A stretch of 64,000 nt of DNA, from assembly GCA_025890175.1 (NCBI GenBank), contig JANPYM010000009.1, positions 1,171,396 to 1,235,395 of the forward strand, read 5' to 3'. Source of the DNA: Ciborinia camelliae (taxonomy: Eukaryota; Ascomycota; Leotiomycetes; Helotiales; Sclerotiniaceae). This document shows, piece by piece, positions 45,978 to 57,776 of the stretch. How positions within the stretch are numbered: the stretch's first letter is position 1; each line of letters opens with the position of its first letter. The position numbers and the translations under genes were made by a program. The notes under the pieces are model-generated. The model was not told the DNA's origin, did no database searches, and saw nothing but the letters and a program-made list of their open reading frames with translations.

Positions 45978-48900
45978 ATGGCTGCACCATCATCCCCAGG
46001 GCTCGGCCAGTTCAGTAAGAAGTTCAGCAAGATGGCTTCCCCTCCTTCCTGCGACTCTAGCAGCGATAACTCCTCTGATGAAGAGTCTCAAATGTTTGTC
46101 AAACAAGGACCGGGAGGAAATATCGTCTTCGTCCCGGCACCAGACATTAAGAAAACCAAACATATATCACCTCAAGATGCCATAGATGAATTCTGGGCCA
46201 AATTTAAGAGCAAGACCCCAGGAAAACGTAAGTTCCATGGGTCGGTCCCTCTCGAAACCACGACAACGAATACTGATTTGTGCCTGGTATCTAGCTTCTA
46301 CTGTTCTACCTAAGAACCTCTACACACAAAAAGCTGGCCAAAAGGCAACCAAGCCGGTCACAAAAGGCAAGAATGCTGTTGCATCATACGAAGAAGCAGC
46401 AGCATTATGCAAAGCGAAAGTTGCGAAAATTGTCAAAGAATGTCGTCGAGTAAATCAAAAATACCGCGATCCACATTTCGATATTGAGTTCGACTTGAAA
46501 TGGGGCAAGGGTGATTGTCTGCAGATGCTCGAAAACACAAGTGAGAAATTAATACCAACATTCAGTCCTGGGTCGGTCAAAAGAGTTGGTGATATATTCG
46601 ATAACCCTCAATTCTATGTCAGCGGAGCAACCGCAAATGATATCAGACAAGGACGAGATGGCGATTGTTGGTTCATGGCAGCCCTGTGCACATTGGGAAA
46701 TAAACCTGGCTTGATTGAAAAAATCTGTGTTGCCAGAGACGAGGAGATTGGTGTTTATGGATTCGTCTTCCACCGAGATGGGGAGTGGAGATCTGAAATC
46801 ATTGATGACAAGCTTTATTTGACGAAGCCTGATTACGACGAAAGTTGGATTGAACGTAATCTCATTGAAGATCGCCAACGTATCAATTCCGAAGAAGATT
46901 ACCGCAAGATTTATCAGAGTAATTCCGGCGCATTGTATTTTGCGCAGTGCGAGGATCCAAATGAGACGTGGTTGCCATTGCTTGAGAAGGCATACGCCAA
47001 AGCTCATGGGGTGAGGTCTATCCGAGATGGCTACCAAGATCATTCACTAACTAGACACAGGATTACGCGGCCATTGAAGGAGGCTTCACGGGTGAAGGGC
47101 TTGAAGATCTTACTGGTGGCGTCACTACTGAGATCTTCAGCACCGATATTCTCGATAAAGAATACTTCTGGAAAGAAGAATTATTGAAGGTCAACAAGGA
47201 TTTCCTTTTCGGTTGTGCTGCGGGGATTTTCTGGGGACGTGGTTATAGGAAAGGCATCTACGAGGGCCATGCATACTCAATTCTCCGAGCTGTGGAGATT
47301 GATGGGCAACGACTTGTTTTACTAAGAAACCCATGGGGTAAGGGTGAATGGAAAGGCGCATGGAGTAAGTCACACCTATCGTTAGCATACATCCTCTATA
47401 TATTGACTTGTAATAGGTGATGGAAGCAAAGAGTGGACACCAGAATGGATGAAGAAACTTGAGCATCGCTTCGGAGATGATGGTTCATTCTGGATGTCCT
47501 ATGAGGATCTTCTGAAAAAATATCAAACTTTCGATCGAACACGATTGTTCAACGACGAATGGAAGGTCACGCAATCGTGGGCTTCTATGGAGGTTCCATG
47601 GACAGTCAATTATCATGATACCAAATTTTCATTCACACTCGACAACGCAGCCCCTGTTATGATTGTGCTCTCCCAACTCGATGGCCGCTACTTCTGTGGC
47701 CTCGAAGGACAATACCGTTTCGAATTGTCTTTCCGCATTCACAAGGCAGGCGAGGAAGATTATATTGTGCGAAGTCATGGTAATTATTGGATGCGTCGAT
47801 CTGTTACTGCCGAACTGGAACTCCCAGCTGGCGAGTATGATGTCTTGATGAAGGTTAAAGCTTTCAAAGATAGAAGCTCTCTGCCCGTTGAAGACGTTGT
47901 GCGAAACAATGCCAAGAAACGTCGTGACAAGCTCTCTCGTATTGGTATGTCTTATGATCTAGCTCATGCTAAGGGAGTTGTCAAGGAGACACCCGAGGAG
48001 AAAAAAGCTAGAAAAGAAGCCGAGGAGAAGCGAAAAGATAAGGCGAGAAAAGAAATCAAGGATAAATTGATGAAGGAAAAGAAGAAGAGAGTTCACAATG
48101 ACAATAAGGAGAAACGCAAAGTTCAAAAGCAGAAGATGAAACGCATGGCGAAGGCCAAAACTAAGAAAGCCAACAAGGCAGCTAAAGAGGCAGCTAAAGA
48201 GGCAGCTAAAAAGCTTGCTGAAGAGGAAGCTAAAAAGGTGGCTGAAGATGCTGCCAAAGCTGCGGCGGAACAAGTTGCGAAGGAAGCTGGAGATAAGGAT
48301 CCAAAGGCCGAAGTAAAGGATGCAGAAGTTAAATCCATTGAGATTGAAACTAAAGATGGCGAAAAGACAAAATTGACTAATGAAGAATCATCCGACAAGC
48401 CCTCAGAGACCGAGAAACCAGCTGCCACAATTGCCGGAATTACATCGCAGGTACCTACAAACTCAACATCCCTCGATAAACCGACCAATTCAGCAACAGA
48501 AACTAAATCTAGTGATGATAAAGTCATTCAAGTAAAATCCATAACTGTCGATGTCAAATCAGATATACCTGACCCCAAGCCACTCGCCAAGCCGTCGATC
48601 CCACTTCCTCCCAGGACTTCCATCGACGACTCTGATGACTCTGATCTCGAATCCATTTGCTCCGAAATTTCCGACATTACAGTCGGTGTAATTGATGACA
48701 TAATCGAGGCCCAGAATATTGCTCCACCACCTCCACCCCCAACCAAAGCTGAAGGAGAAGAAGAAGAAGATGAATTTCAGAAGGATCCATGGAATGCGGT
48801 GTTGGTAGTAGGACTCAGGGTTTACAGTAAAGAGAGTGCGGTTACGGTCACAGTTAAGAGGGAAAGAAAGTGGGAGGAGCCGGAGAAGAAAAAGAAGAAG

Positions 48901-49380
48901 AGAGATATTATGGGGGAGGAGGTGAGTAGTGATGAGGAGGAAGAAGAGGATCCGATGGAGGTGGGGGAGAAAAAATTGGATGTTGATGATTCGGCAGCGG
49001 ATGCGGCGGATAAGGCAGTTGAAGCGGTGAGTCCATTTGAGGAGACGATAGATCCAATTGAGGAGGCGAATGGGACGGAAGGGGGGAAGAGTGATGAGAA
49101 AAAAGATGAGTGCGAGAAGGTTGAGGAGGAAACGGCTAAGACCGAGACCGAGACCGAGACCGAGACCAACAAGGCCGGAAAAGTTGAAATTGAGAAGACG
49201 GAAACGGACTCCGACACTACGAATGCAGGCGAGGATTCTACCACCAACTCAATTGTAAAAGTAGGAGTCGAAGTTGATGTTCAAGTCAGCACGAAAGAAG
49301 AAGATAAGAAAGAAGAACCGGAAACAGAAACGACTAGTCAGAAAGATAGTGAAGAGAGTTCTTCGGTTATTATTGTATAG
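45978..49380 (+). CDS. Calpain-family cysteine protease with long charged C-terminal tail
   Basis: Four exons: 45978-46227, 46295-47010, 47061-47364 and 47417-49380 (3234 nt, 1077 aa). The peptidase C2 core is complete: catalytic Cys in RQGRDGDCWFMAALCTL, His in GIYEGHAYSILRAVEIDGQ and Asn in LLRNPWGKGEWKGAWSDGS. Upstream residues (about 85-220) include FDIEFDLKWGKGDCLQML. Downstream lies a calpain beta-sandwich-like region (WTVNYHDTKFSFTLDNAAPV, FELSFRIHKAGEEDY). From about residue 640 the chain is very rich in Lys/Glu/Ala (EEKKARKEAEEKRKDKARKE, AAKEAAKEAAKKLAEEEAKK), a long single helix or coiled coil. It then turns acidic, with PPPPPPTKAEG and a TETETET run. No EF-hand domain is seen. It is distinct from PalB-type calpain as far as visible motifs allow. 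Probably cytosolic, calcium-responsive or structural. Confidence 0.93.
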
Positions 49381-49973
49381 GGTTTTGGGATTGTTTTGTT
49401 GTTTTGGGCTCAGGAATGGGAATGGCAGCGAGTTTGGATTGGATTTGATGCATGGGATAGGATGGAATTCAATACGGTTTCGGCAATGGAATTTGGTGAA
49501 TTGCTATTGAAAATTTTCCTTTTTGATCGTGGGCTCTTGTGGGTTCTGGATGGATAGTTTATGGGGTTGGGGTGTGGCGGGTCCAAAATTCCCCTCTTTG
49601 ATATTGATCGGTTGGGATGGTGGATGGTTAATTAGTGAGTTGTTTACTTGCTTATCAGACAGCTAGATAGTAGGAATTCTATGTGCCTTGATTTTAATTT
49701 CTTGCGGCTTATATCGATCCATTTTTCACCCTCTGAACTGTTAAGAGTAGTTAGAGCTGGGAATTGTGGATATGGTATAGAGGTGCTGCCAAATTTTTAT
49801 ATTCGCCAGAACACTCCAACCGAAATTTACCCCTGACACCACACCTAAAATCCGGGCGATAAAGAGTTTCTTTAGAAGGTGCGACTTGTTCTCTTTATTA
49901 TTTTCTGAAAATCGGTAGAGTTGGATTTTATTGTACTTTCTTTGTCAGGGAAGATATATCATACCTATACGCC
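49381..49973. other. Intergenic, no gene recognised
   Basis: 3' flank of the calpain gene. G-rich and T-rich text without coding signal. Confidence 0.5.
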
Positions 49974-50315
49974 ATGGCGGGTCGCACAGCACAGCTGATA
50001 GGTGTTATTGTATGTAATGTTTCTATTATTTGCACTGCTGTGATGATATCTAATACCCAACCTTCATAGTGTGGGATGACGTTTTGTCCGATGACCAGTG
50101 GCAATCCTGTCCCTCTTCTGTTGCTGCTATTGTTTTATGGGCACTGTATTCCTCTCCCTTTCCTTCATCAATTCTACACAAGTGGCAAACTATGGACGAG
50201 GACTCTGCTGGACAATAGTGGTGGCCAGTATCTAGGAGTCTATATGGCCCTTTTCCTCCAGGACTCTGCTCACCATGTGAGAGAGAAGTGGGTTTATGAT
50301 TATAGCATTTTGTGA
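49974..50315 (+). CDS. Possible small spliced gene, unknown product
   Basis: ATG at 49974 in good context (ACGCCATGGCGG). A 36-nt exon encodes MAGRTAQLIGVI, then a textbook 60-nt intron (GTATGT ... CTAAT ... TTCATAG), then an open frame 50070-50315 in matching phase, for 93 aa. The second exon includes LLLLLLFYGHCIPLPF, possibly a membrane helix, and GGQYLGVYMALFLQD. An alternative donor at CAT|GTGAGAG (50277) with the acceptor TTTGCAG (about 50393) would change the C-terminus. I do not recognise the protein, and the coding bias is weak. It may be real or a chance pairing of splice signals. Confidence 0.35.
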
Positions 50316-51988
50316 TGTATTAGTTGGCGCCTTGCTAGGTTATCACTTTTGCTTGGCTGGTGTTTGAGAGGTTGATGTATTATTATTTGCAGAATAAGAG
50401 GGTTATGAGGGTGAAAGTGGGGAGATTTACTACTGTTGTCATTGAATATCGCGTATGTTTATTGTTCCCCTTTTACTGGTGTATAATTATTACTAAGTTC
50501 CTACGTACATAGTTCCTTCCATAATTCAATTTAGAGCAGCCTCACAATATGCAACAAAAATCTACAGAAATATCATGACAGTCTGTATATTTATGTATCC
50601 GGTGTCGCGCTCCAGGAATTTGCATGCGACCCCATTTCTCCAGTTAATACACAGTTCCGCAACACATTCTATGTATTCGAACTGATGGCGTTTGATGACA
50701 TATACAAAGATCAATCGCCCACAAAAACCAGTTCCAACTGGTTTTGAACAAATCTTCATCTTCTACTCTTCTGAGTCACAAACTTCGTGAACATGATGCT
50801 TATCGGTATGTGGACGATGCAATATACTGCATTCGGGAATGGTATTAAAGGGATGAAGAGAAAATTTGAGAGGAAGGGGTTTTGATGCTGAAGTAAGGAG
50901 AGAATTGGGAAGGAATTTGATGGTGAGGTGGTTGAGCAAGGGAGGAACAGGAGAGAAGTTGGGTGGTTCAAAGAGCTAGAGGAGAGGTTGGTTTTTGAGT
51001 GGTGCGAGAAGAGTTGGCTTGGCTTATCGTTGACTTGGTTTGGAATCGTGGTGGATGGAATGGGAAGAAATTCTAGTGCGGAAGAAACAGTCACCACTAT
51101 AACAAGACAGATCAACTTCAGGCTGCCCGCCGATAGAGTGATAGAGTGCTGAAACCAGGAATGGTAACAAAATAACAAAACACCCCCCCACTTTAGATTT
51201 CATGTAAAAATCACATGATTTCTCCCTTCGATAGAGTTTCGGGTAATATTCGTGGGATTATTAGCTTTATCTTGAGAGAGATTGGTCAATAAAATTGATT
51301 GATACTATCTCATAATATTTTGATTAGCTCCCTCCCCACCGCGGTCAATTTTCCGGCCAATTCACCAATCATAATAAATGGGTTATCAATTGAAAATGTT
51401 GGAGGGTAATACAAAGAAATGAATGTTCATCACCAACACCAACGTTTGTCTATGTTATATCAAACATTTGTTAGTAAAACATGCAATTTTGTATGAAAGT
51501 TCATACAAGAAATAAATACTGCTTCCTTGGACAGTTCCACAAAAGCACCAAGTCATACAATCATACAATTTTTGTGTAAATCTGGAGGCACACAAACACG
51601 TGATCGGGTATATCTTCATTTTCTCCTTTGTTTCTTGCCTCTCACCCAAATCTTTATATTCAGTCCCTGATATCCTTTTGCAATTGAAATGTTCAAGTGA
51701 ATACTTTCAACCATTCAACAAGAATGTCTTATCTTTGAATCCGCCGCAAATACCCATTAAAGTATGAGCGAAAGGCCATGTCCTTGCTGTGGCCGGAATG
51801 CCTTCCGGCCACCAAGAACAACATAAAAAGGGCAGACATTTCGCACTTTCTGTTGAAAATTTCTTTGTCCTTAACAACACAATATCATCAAAACCTCAAG
51901 AACCATCAAATCAACTTTCTCCGCTGAATTTATATCAAATTTTACATCATCACAAGTCTATCATTCATCTTTTCATCTCATATTCATC
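50316..51988. other. Intergenic; one isolated copy of the tandem-array core
   Basis: No supported gene. At 50541-50563 CTCACAATATGCAACAAAAA resembles the core of the 4.5-11.2 kb array and is preceded by GAGCAGC, as in one array unit. The minus-strand frame 50756-51178 has no ATG start and no family signature. The last 150 bases before 51989 are an A/CAT-rich leader of the IDO gene. Confidence 0.4.
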
Positions 51989-53713
51989 ATGGGTTCAATC
52001 ACTCCCACCACACTCCCCCATTTCGAGGTCCTCAGGGATACCAAACCAGAAGACAACTCATTGCCAGCTTTCATGGTATCAACAACAAGAGGTTTCCTTC
52101 CACGTACTGAACCTATCATCGCCCTCCCATCTGAATTCGACGCTCTGGAATCCATCCTCCAACGCATGCCTATCAAGACTCTCGATGGATCACCAGGTCT
52201 CCTAGCCAAATTCACCCTTGGAGAGACAGTTCTCAATGAGCTTCCAGATCTCACTGATGCTATCAATAAGTATCAGGATAACTTACCACTTATGAATGCT
52301 TTGTATCGCGATTACAGTTTCTTGGCTAGTGCATACCTCTTGGAGCCTTGTCATGAGAGATTCCTCCGAGGTGAAGAGTATGGATTGGGAAGACAGACTT
52401 TGCCTAGAGTTATTAGTTTGCCTATTAGTAGGTGTGCTGAACTGTATGTATTCACTTTTCACTTTCATTTCACTCATGATGACCATTTATCTCCGATACT
52501 TTCATTTACTTTATCAACATTCATCTTCCAACCTCATCTCAGCAAGTACTAACATCATTCCTCATAGTGCTGGCTTCAAACCATTCATGGAGTATGCCGG
52601 CTCTTACGCTCTCTACAACTACCGTCTTGAGGACCCAGCCAAAGGTCTCGTATACGACAACATCCGCCTCATCCGTGCCTTTGAGCATGGTCTCGACCAC
52701 ACATCCAGCGAAGCAGGTTTCGTTCTCGTCCATGTTGATATGGTTTCCAACTCTGGACCATTGGTCGATGGTGTTGTCAGTGCTTTAGAGGCAGTCGAGA
52801 AGCACGATCGGGCAATGTTCGAGGGAGGTATGAGAAAGGTCTTGGGAGCTATGATCAAAGTCAATGCTGTTATGGATAGTAAGTTTCCTATTATTCCCAT
52901 GTTCAGTTTCTTGTTTTTACTGTTAGGCGACTGAAATTGACACTTCATGAGGCATGTGGCAGAAATCGAAGCCTGGTGATTACACCTCTTTCCGAACATT
53001 CATTTTTGGTATCACCAGCCAATCTATGTTTCCCCACGGTGTCATCTACGAAGGTGTCTCTGAGGAACCTTTGAGTTTCCGTGGTGAATCTGGAGCTAAT
53101 GATTCTATGGTATGTTATATATATATATATATATATATATCTCTCTCTCTCTCTCTCTTCCTTCTGAACGAATGCCATAACACATCGGGTCCATATACTA
53201 ACTCATCATCAGATCCCCTTGATGGACAACCTCCTCCAAATCCCCATGCCCACCACCCCTCTTACCTCCATTCTCAAAGATTTCCGCTCCTACCGCCCAG
53301 GAAATCACCGTCAATTCCTAGAACATATCCAAAACGCCTCCGCAGCCGTTGATCTTAAATCATTCGCTCTCTCATCCCCTACCTCTACTGCCCTCTATCT
53401 TCTCTGCATGGATCAAGTCCGTGATTTCAGATGGCGCCATTGGTGTTTCACTCGTGAATACATTCTCAAGAAAACCTCTCATCCAGTTGCAACAGGTGGT
53501 TCCCCAATTGTCACATGGTTGCCCAATCAACTCGGTGCCGTACTAGGAGAGATGACTAGAATTTGGAAGGAGATTGGCAATGATGGAGAGGGCATGGGTG
53601 AGGAGAAAGAACATGTGAAGGATGTTATGGAAGCGGTTGTTAGACAGAAGGAGCAGTTGGAGAAGGAGGTTGAGAAGTACTGCAAGGAGAGAGGTGTCAA
53701 CACTGCTGCTTAG
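51989..53713 (+). CDS. Indoleamine 2,3-dioxygenase (heme enzyme)
   Basis: Four exons: 51989-52443, 52568-52878, 52952-53109 and 53213-53713 (1425 nt, 474 aa). It opens the indole ring of tryptophan to N-formylkynurenine, the first step of the kynurenine/NAD route. Family motifs: NKYQDNLPLMNALYRDYSFL, AGFKPFMEYAGSYALYNYRL, the substrate-binding block FRGESGANDSMIPLMDNLL and the proximal heme His in QVRDFRWRHWCFTREYI. The length and motif order match fungal IDO. The C-terminal helix (EAVVRQKEQLEKEVEKYCKE) is lysine/glutamate-rich. Intron 3 (53110-53212) contains (TA)n followed by (TC)n. No targeting signal is seen, so cytosolic. Confidence 0.93.
53116..53158. repeat. (TA)n-(TC)n microsatellite in an IDO intron
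   Basis: About eleven TA and nine TC dinucleotides lie just after the GTATGT donor of intron 3. Confidence 0.9.
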
Positions 53714-55381
53714 ATTGATTTCTTCGCAGGATGACGGTTCTAGGGTTATTGGTTTGGGAGGAAAATTTGATTTTAAATGCATGCTAGATTGCATATGCGT
53801 GCGTGGATTTTTTAGTCTTTAGGTTTCTATCTAAATGGAGACTAGAAGGGGTGGAGGTAATGCAAAAATGGCAGGTTTTACCAAGCTATGCTTGGTATGA
53901 TACGATGGTTTGAATAGTCGGGGGGATATCTTCTTTACCTTTTCCCAGTAGGAAATTGCCTGGATTTCATAGCTTGAGTTCAACATAACGATGGATACCA
54001 TATATCAATGAAATAGGCCACTAAGGCTGTATAACACTTTATATTTATTTTCTTCCATTTATATCAATGATTCTTGAATAAGACCTCGGATTTAATTAGT
54101 ATATCTCTGCCCTTTGGGTCTTGGTAAGTAACCAACTCCTAAGGATCAGTTTTCAGTTTAGCAACAGCAACAGCAATATGGAATTTGAATGCTTTTCCTT
54201 GTGCCCGGGAATTCTATATAAAGTTTGTCCTTCCCAAACTTGGTCTCAAATCTGGACAATTGTTAGTGGCCGACTGTCTTGCTTCCTAGGTACTTTGAGA
54301 TTTGAAACCAATGTGAATTTTCTTGCATATTCAATTTCCATTATCTCTTTCAATTATGTGGACTAGTAGACTATCCCTAACCTGAACAGTTTTATAATCA
54401 AAATAAGATAGGCATCAAAAACTTCTCAATGAATGCTCTTTAACACAATATATTCAACATAAGGTTCTCAAGGTACTCTTAGCCTAAGTAAGATCTAGCG
54501 GTTTTAGTCCAAGTTTATTCTTTGATTCTCATCCTATCATGTAATGCCGTTTTTTTACATTTCCATTCCTTAAGGTCCGCATTGGCTTGGGCCCCGATGT
54601 TCCGTCCTCCATCTTCCAAACTATCTAATATGAAATATGAAACGAATTTGTTTCCTTATTTTTATTTAAAATGGATAACCCTATCCGTTTTTAAACTATA
54701 GACACACCTTCCACGCAAAATACGAGCTCGCCCGGGCTTCTTATTTCACACCTTGCGGAATGATATTTCCAACCAATTATTTATCCCCTTCTAAACAAAA
54801 GATTTCCAATTAAAAATTTATTAGAAATAATTATCACCTAAAAGCTTATTAAACGTGTAAAGCTTTTAGTCTATTACGGGGGAAGTATTAATCATTGGCA
54901 TGAAACTAAAGCCTGGAAGCGATCGGATCGGGGATCAACTCGAAATAATGCTTGAACTGCAGGAAGGAGATAAGTTCATGTCTTTTCTATTTTTTCGTCT
55001 TGCTCAACTTCTCTCTCGGGAGCTCTACGCATATACGGGAGCCAGTGTCTTGTTTTCTCGGATTGGTACGGTGGCAGGCTTAGGTGCTCGTATTCTAGCT
55101 TCTGGCTTCTGTGAAATGGCCAATATTGTCCTGCATATCCATGTTTCCAGAGCTCAATAGTTACGTCGGTTAGAGAGCCTTGCGCATTGGAAGACGAGAG
55201 CTGCGGGGATAAAAAAGCGTGTCCTTGCGCATTTACTATTGCATCTTTGATGAGTTGGATCACAGATCCCCGGCCACTCTCAATCCAAATGATCTGAGAG
55301 AAACGCATGGTGAGCCTGTCTACCGCTTGTTGGAAGAATACTCGGCGCCTCGTACACTGTGCAATAATTTCAAAGTCGGGC
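53714..55381. other. Intergenic, AT-rich, no gene recognised
   Basis: 3' flank of the IDO gene, then AT-rich DNA (54350-54900) with little structure. Open frames at 54900-55160 (plus) and 54976-55308 (minus) have no recognisable motif; the latter lies beyond the broken GST fragment and may include its decayed remainder. Confidence 0.45.
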
Positions 55382-55579
55382 TCAGTGACGCCGCCAACCT
55401 AGTATGCTAGCCCACACCAGCCGCAGCCTGGATGCTGTAGTGACAGTCTTCCGGGCTTCATCAAAAGACAGCGACTGAGTGTCTTTGTACTGGACGCCAG
55501 CTTCCTCGAGGATGAGCCGGACATGTTCACCGCGGCCTGGAACGCCTGTGTAGTAAATGAGTTCGTAGGGGGCAGCCAT
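55382..55579 (-). pseudogene. Truncated glutathione S-transferase, N-terminal half-domain only
   Basis: From the ATG at 55579 (minus) the frame encodes MAAPYELIYYTGVPGRGEHV and continues RLILEEAGVQYKDTQSLSFD, the start of a GST N-terminal thioredoxin fold (class close to fungal GstA-like/sigma types). After EARKTV the expected middle and the C-terminal helical domain are absent. The frame turns into unrelated residues and stops at 55382, after about 65 aa. No spliced continuation was found in the next 400 bases. It could also be the first exon of a gene broken by deletion. Confidence 0.6.
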
Positions 55580-56002
55580 GCTGATTTGAAGGTTGAGGTG
55601 GCAGACAAGGCGTTTCTCGAGTGTTGATGTGAATGTTTGTTCCTCCCCGTGGATAGGGATAAGATAACAGAAAAACGAGATACAGGTAGGCAGGCCGCCA
55701 CTGCGGCCAATTGAATATCTCCTGTAAATGGGAATAGCTTTCTCGAGGCACCGAAATAATGCGTTGGAACAAAGAAACATGCGTGTTACGAGTCTTACGA
55801 AACACCCAGTAAATTCACCTAATTTCGAGGCTTTTAAGCCGGTGGAATCCAACATTCACGTGCGGGCCGAATCAGAATTGCCGGACCGGTTGCCAAAAGG
55901 AGCCGCATGCATATTGGGTGTTATGAGCAAATTATTACTTATCAATCTAGCACACCCTCACTAATAAGTCAATGGTTCTTCAATTTCATGCAAAAACCTG
56001 AA

Positions 56003-56687
56003 CTAGTCCTCAGAACATTCAATTTCCCTCATTATCTCAGCATCGCATCCCTTACCACCCATCCAAACAACACCCACCTCATGCATACTACCCAGCCTCA
56101 CCACCGCCGCGCTATGCTTTACCTGAGAATCCGCATTATACTTCTCAAATTGGCCTTTGATAGATTTTCCCATAAGCCAAGGCTGCATCAAGAATGAAAC
56201 ACCTCCAGAATACTCCTCCATTTGTGTAAATGTTGTGCTTCCAGGTTTCGTCTTACTGGGTTCAATGAGGAAGGAATGGAGACCGGAGACAGTCATGACG
56301 GGTGGTCCCTGCCAGGCAAATTTTTGAGGCCTGTTTTCCTAGCCCGGAAAAGGAAATTAGTCTTGGAGTAATGAATGTGAATGTTTGTTTTGATATTTGA
56401 TGGGTTCTGAGGTTAGAAATGTTTGGGGGCCGGACAGTAATTGTGGAATCGAATTCAAAATCTTCCATGACACAATGAAGTTTTTGGCCCACGGCGAGGG
56501 GATCATTGCTATATAGTGGTGTGATGCTCTTGATGAGTCCGTTGTGCCATTCGCTGACGGCGGAGAAATCCAGAAGCTGGATTTTTGCAAGTTAGGATTA
56601 ATGATGGCTTCGGTTAAGGGTGTTGTTACTGACCACTTTTCGTACTGTCTCTGGAGAAGCATTAATCTCAATTTTTGTTGTAATCAT
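56003..56687 (-). CDS. SRPBCC (START-like/polyketide cyclase fold) domain protein
   Basis: Three exons: 56687-56634, 56576-56436 and 56338-56003 (531 nt, about 176 aa). The N-terminus MITTKIEINASPETVRKV joins to LLDFSAVSEWHNGLIKSITP, the start of the SRPBCC fold (beta strand, then the paired helices). The third exon gives KFAWQGPPVMTVSGLHSF and EEYSGGVSFLMQPWLMGKSI, then FEKYNAD. These proteins form a deep cavity that binds a small hydrophobic ligand. Intron 1 (57 nt) is sound, with a CTAAC branch. The donor of intron 2 (GTCCGG) is weak and was chosen by phase. After NADSQ the reading is doubtful: a GTAAAG donor there could splice to a different C-terminus. Confidence 0.72.
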
Positions 56688-57776
56688 CTTGATTAATTTG
56701 ATGGAGGAATCAAAGTTTGAGAGACAGACAGAATGTAAAAAGCTCCGGATGCGGGTTTCAATTTCGTATCGAGGAGGATTCATATTTCTGAGCCACGAGC
56801 TACCCCTACCTACATTAGTAAGACACACTTCACTCGGGATGTTGGATCACAAATCTTATTCACTTATTATTAGTGGTTGGTCTACTTGCACAACTGTTAG
56901 CGCCGCGGTCAACATACAATTGTTGGCGATCATTGTCACCATATCCACTTTGATGCCAGGATTAGCATACAACTATGGTCACTGTTACAAATATCAGAAC
57001 TTGGTGTATATACACCAATGTTCATTGCCCGCAAAAGTTGTTCTCGCTTACCAAATGTAGATCGCTCTTGGACTTACCAGAAAGTATGTAGGCAGTGACT
57101 CGAAAACTTTGGGCAGTAGACAGAAATCAATGACTGCAAAGATCCACATGGAATCATATTGACACAAGATATGACTGTTGTTTCATACTTAGAACCGCAA
57201 GTGTTCATTACAGAATTGTATGTCGAGTGGAAGAAATTCATACATCTAGTTGCCGAGCAAGAATTCCTCGTGAGACTTTGTGGGGATTAATCCCATCTCT
57301 CAAAAACGAAAAACATGCGGCCCTTGAGTTGTTATGATGGTGTTTGGAGATGGGAAGGTAGGAGTTGTTGTTCATATGCCAGGGCGTGGGGTTAATTGGT
57401 ACTTGTCTACGCATGAGCTACTGGTTATGAAACAGGGTACACTGGGTTATGATGATCCCGGTTGAGAAGTGGAAGTAAAGGTATAAGCATAAGTTTTTTA
57501 TGCCTCAATTGGAGAGATAGTTTTGATTTGGCTTGGTGGGGATTTGAGTAGGATTCCCTGGGTTCTATCATTATCAAATGAAACCTGGAAAGAAAAGCAG
57601 GATTCTCGTCTAGATATTGGGCAGACAACAACAGTATTATCACAATATTCGCCATCAAGGAGTGAAAAATATTTAAGCGAGAAACGATCATCAATATGTA
57701 TGCGTGTTCTCTACCTTCAGCTTCATCGGGGTATTGAAGCCACGTAAACTCCATGATAACAGCATTCTGTCTCACT
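56688..57776. other. Intergenic, no gene recognised
   Basis: Upstream of the SRPBCC gene and 3' of the MFS gene. Only short frames without signature (56620-57060 plus overlaps the SRPBCC exon antisense). Confidence 0.5.

Noticed and set aside
48123..49247. Long minus-strand Ser-rich frames (48123-48527, 48822-49247)
   Set aside because: Antisense of the calpain tail; composition explained by Lys/Glu repeats on the plus strand.
50756..51178. Minus frame of 140 aa
   Set aside because: Starts at TTG, low-complexity Ser/Leu/Pro composition, no signature.
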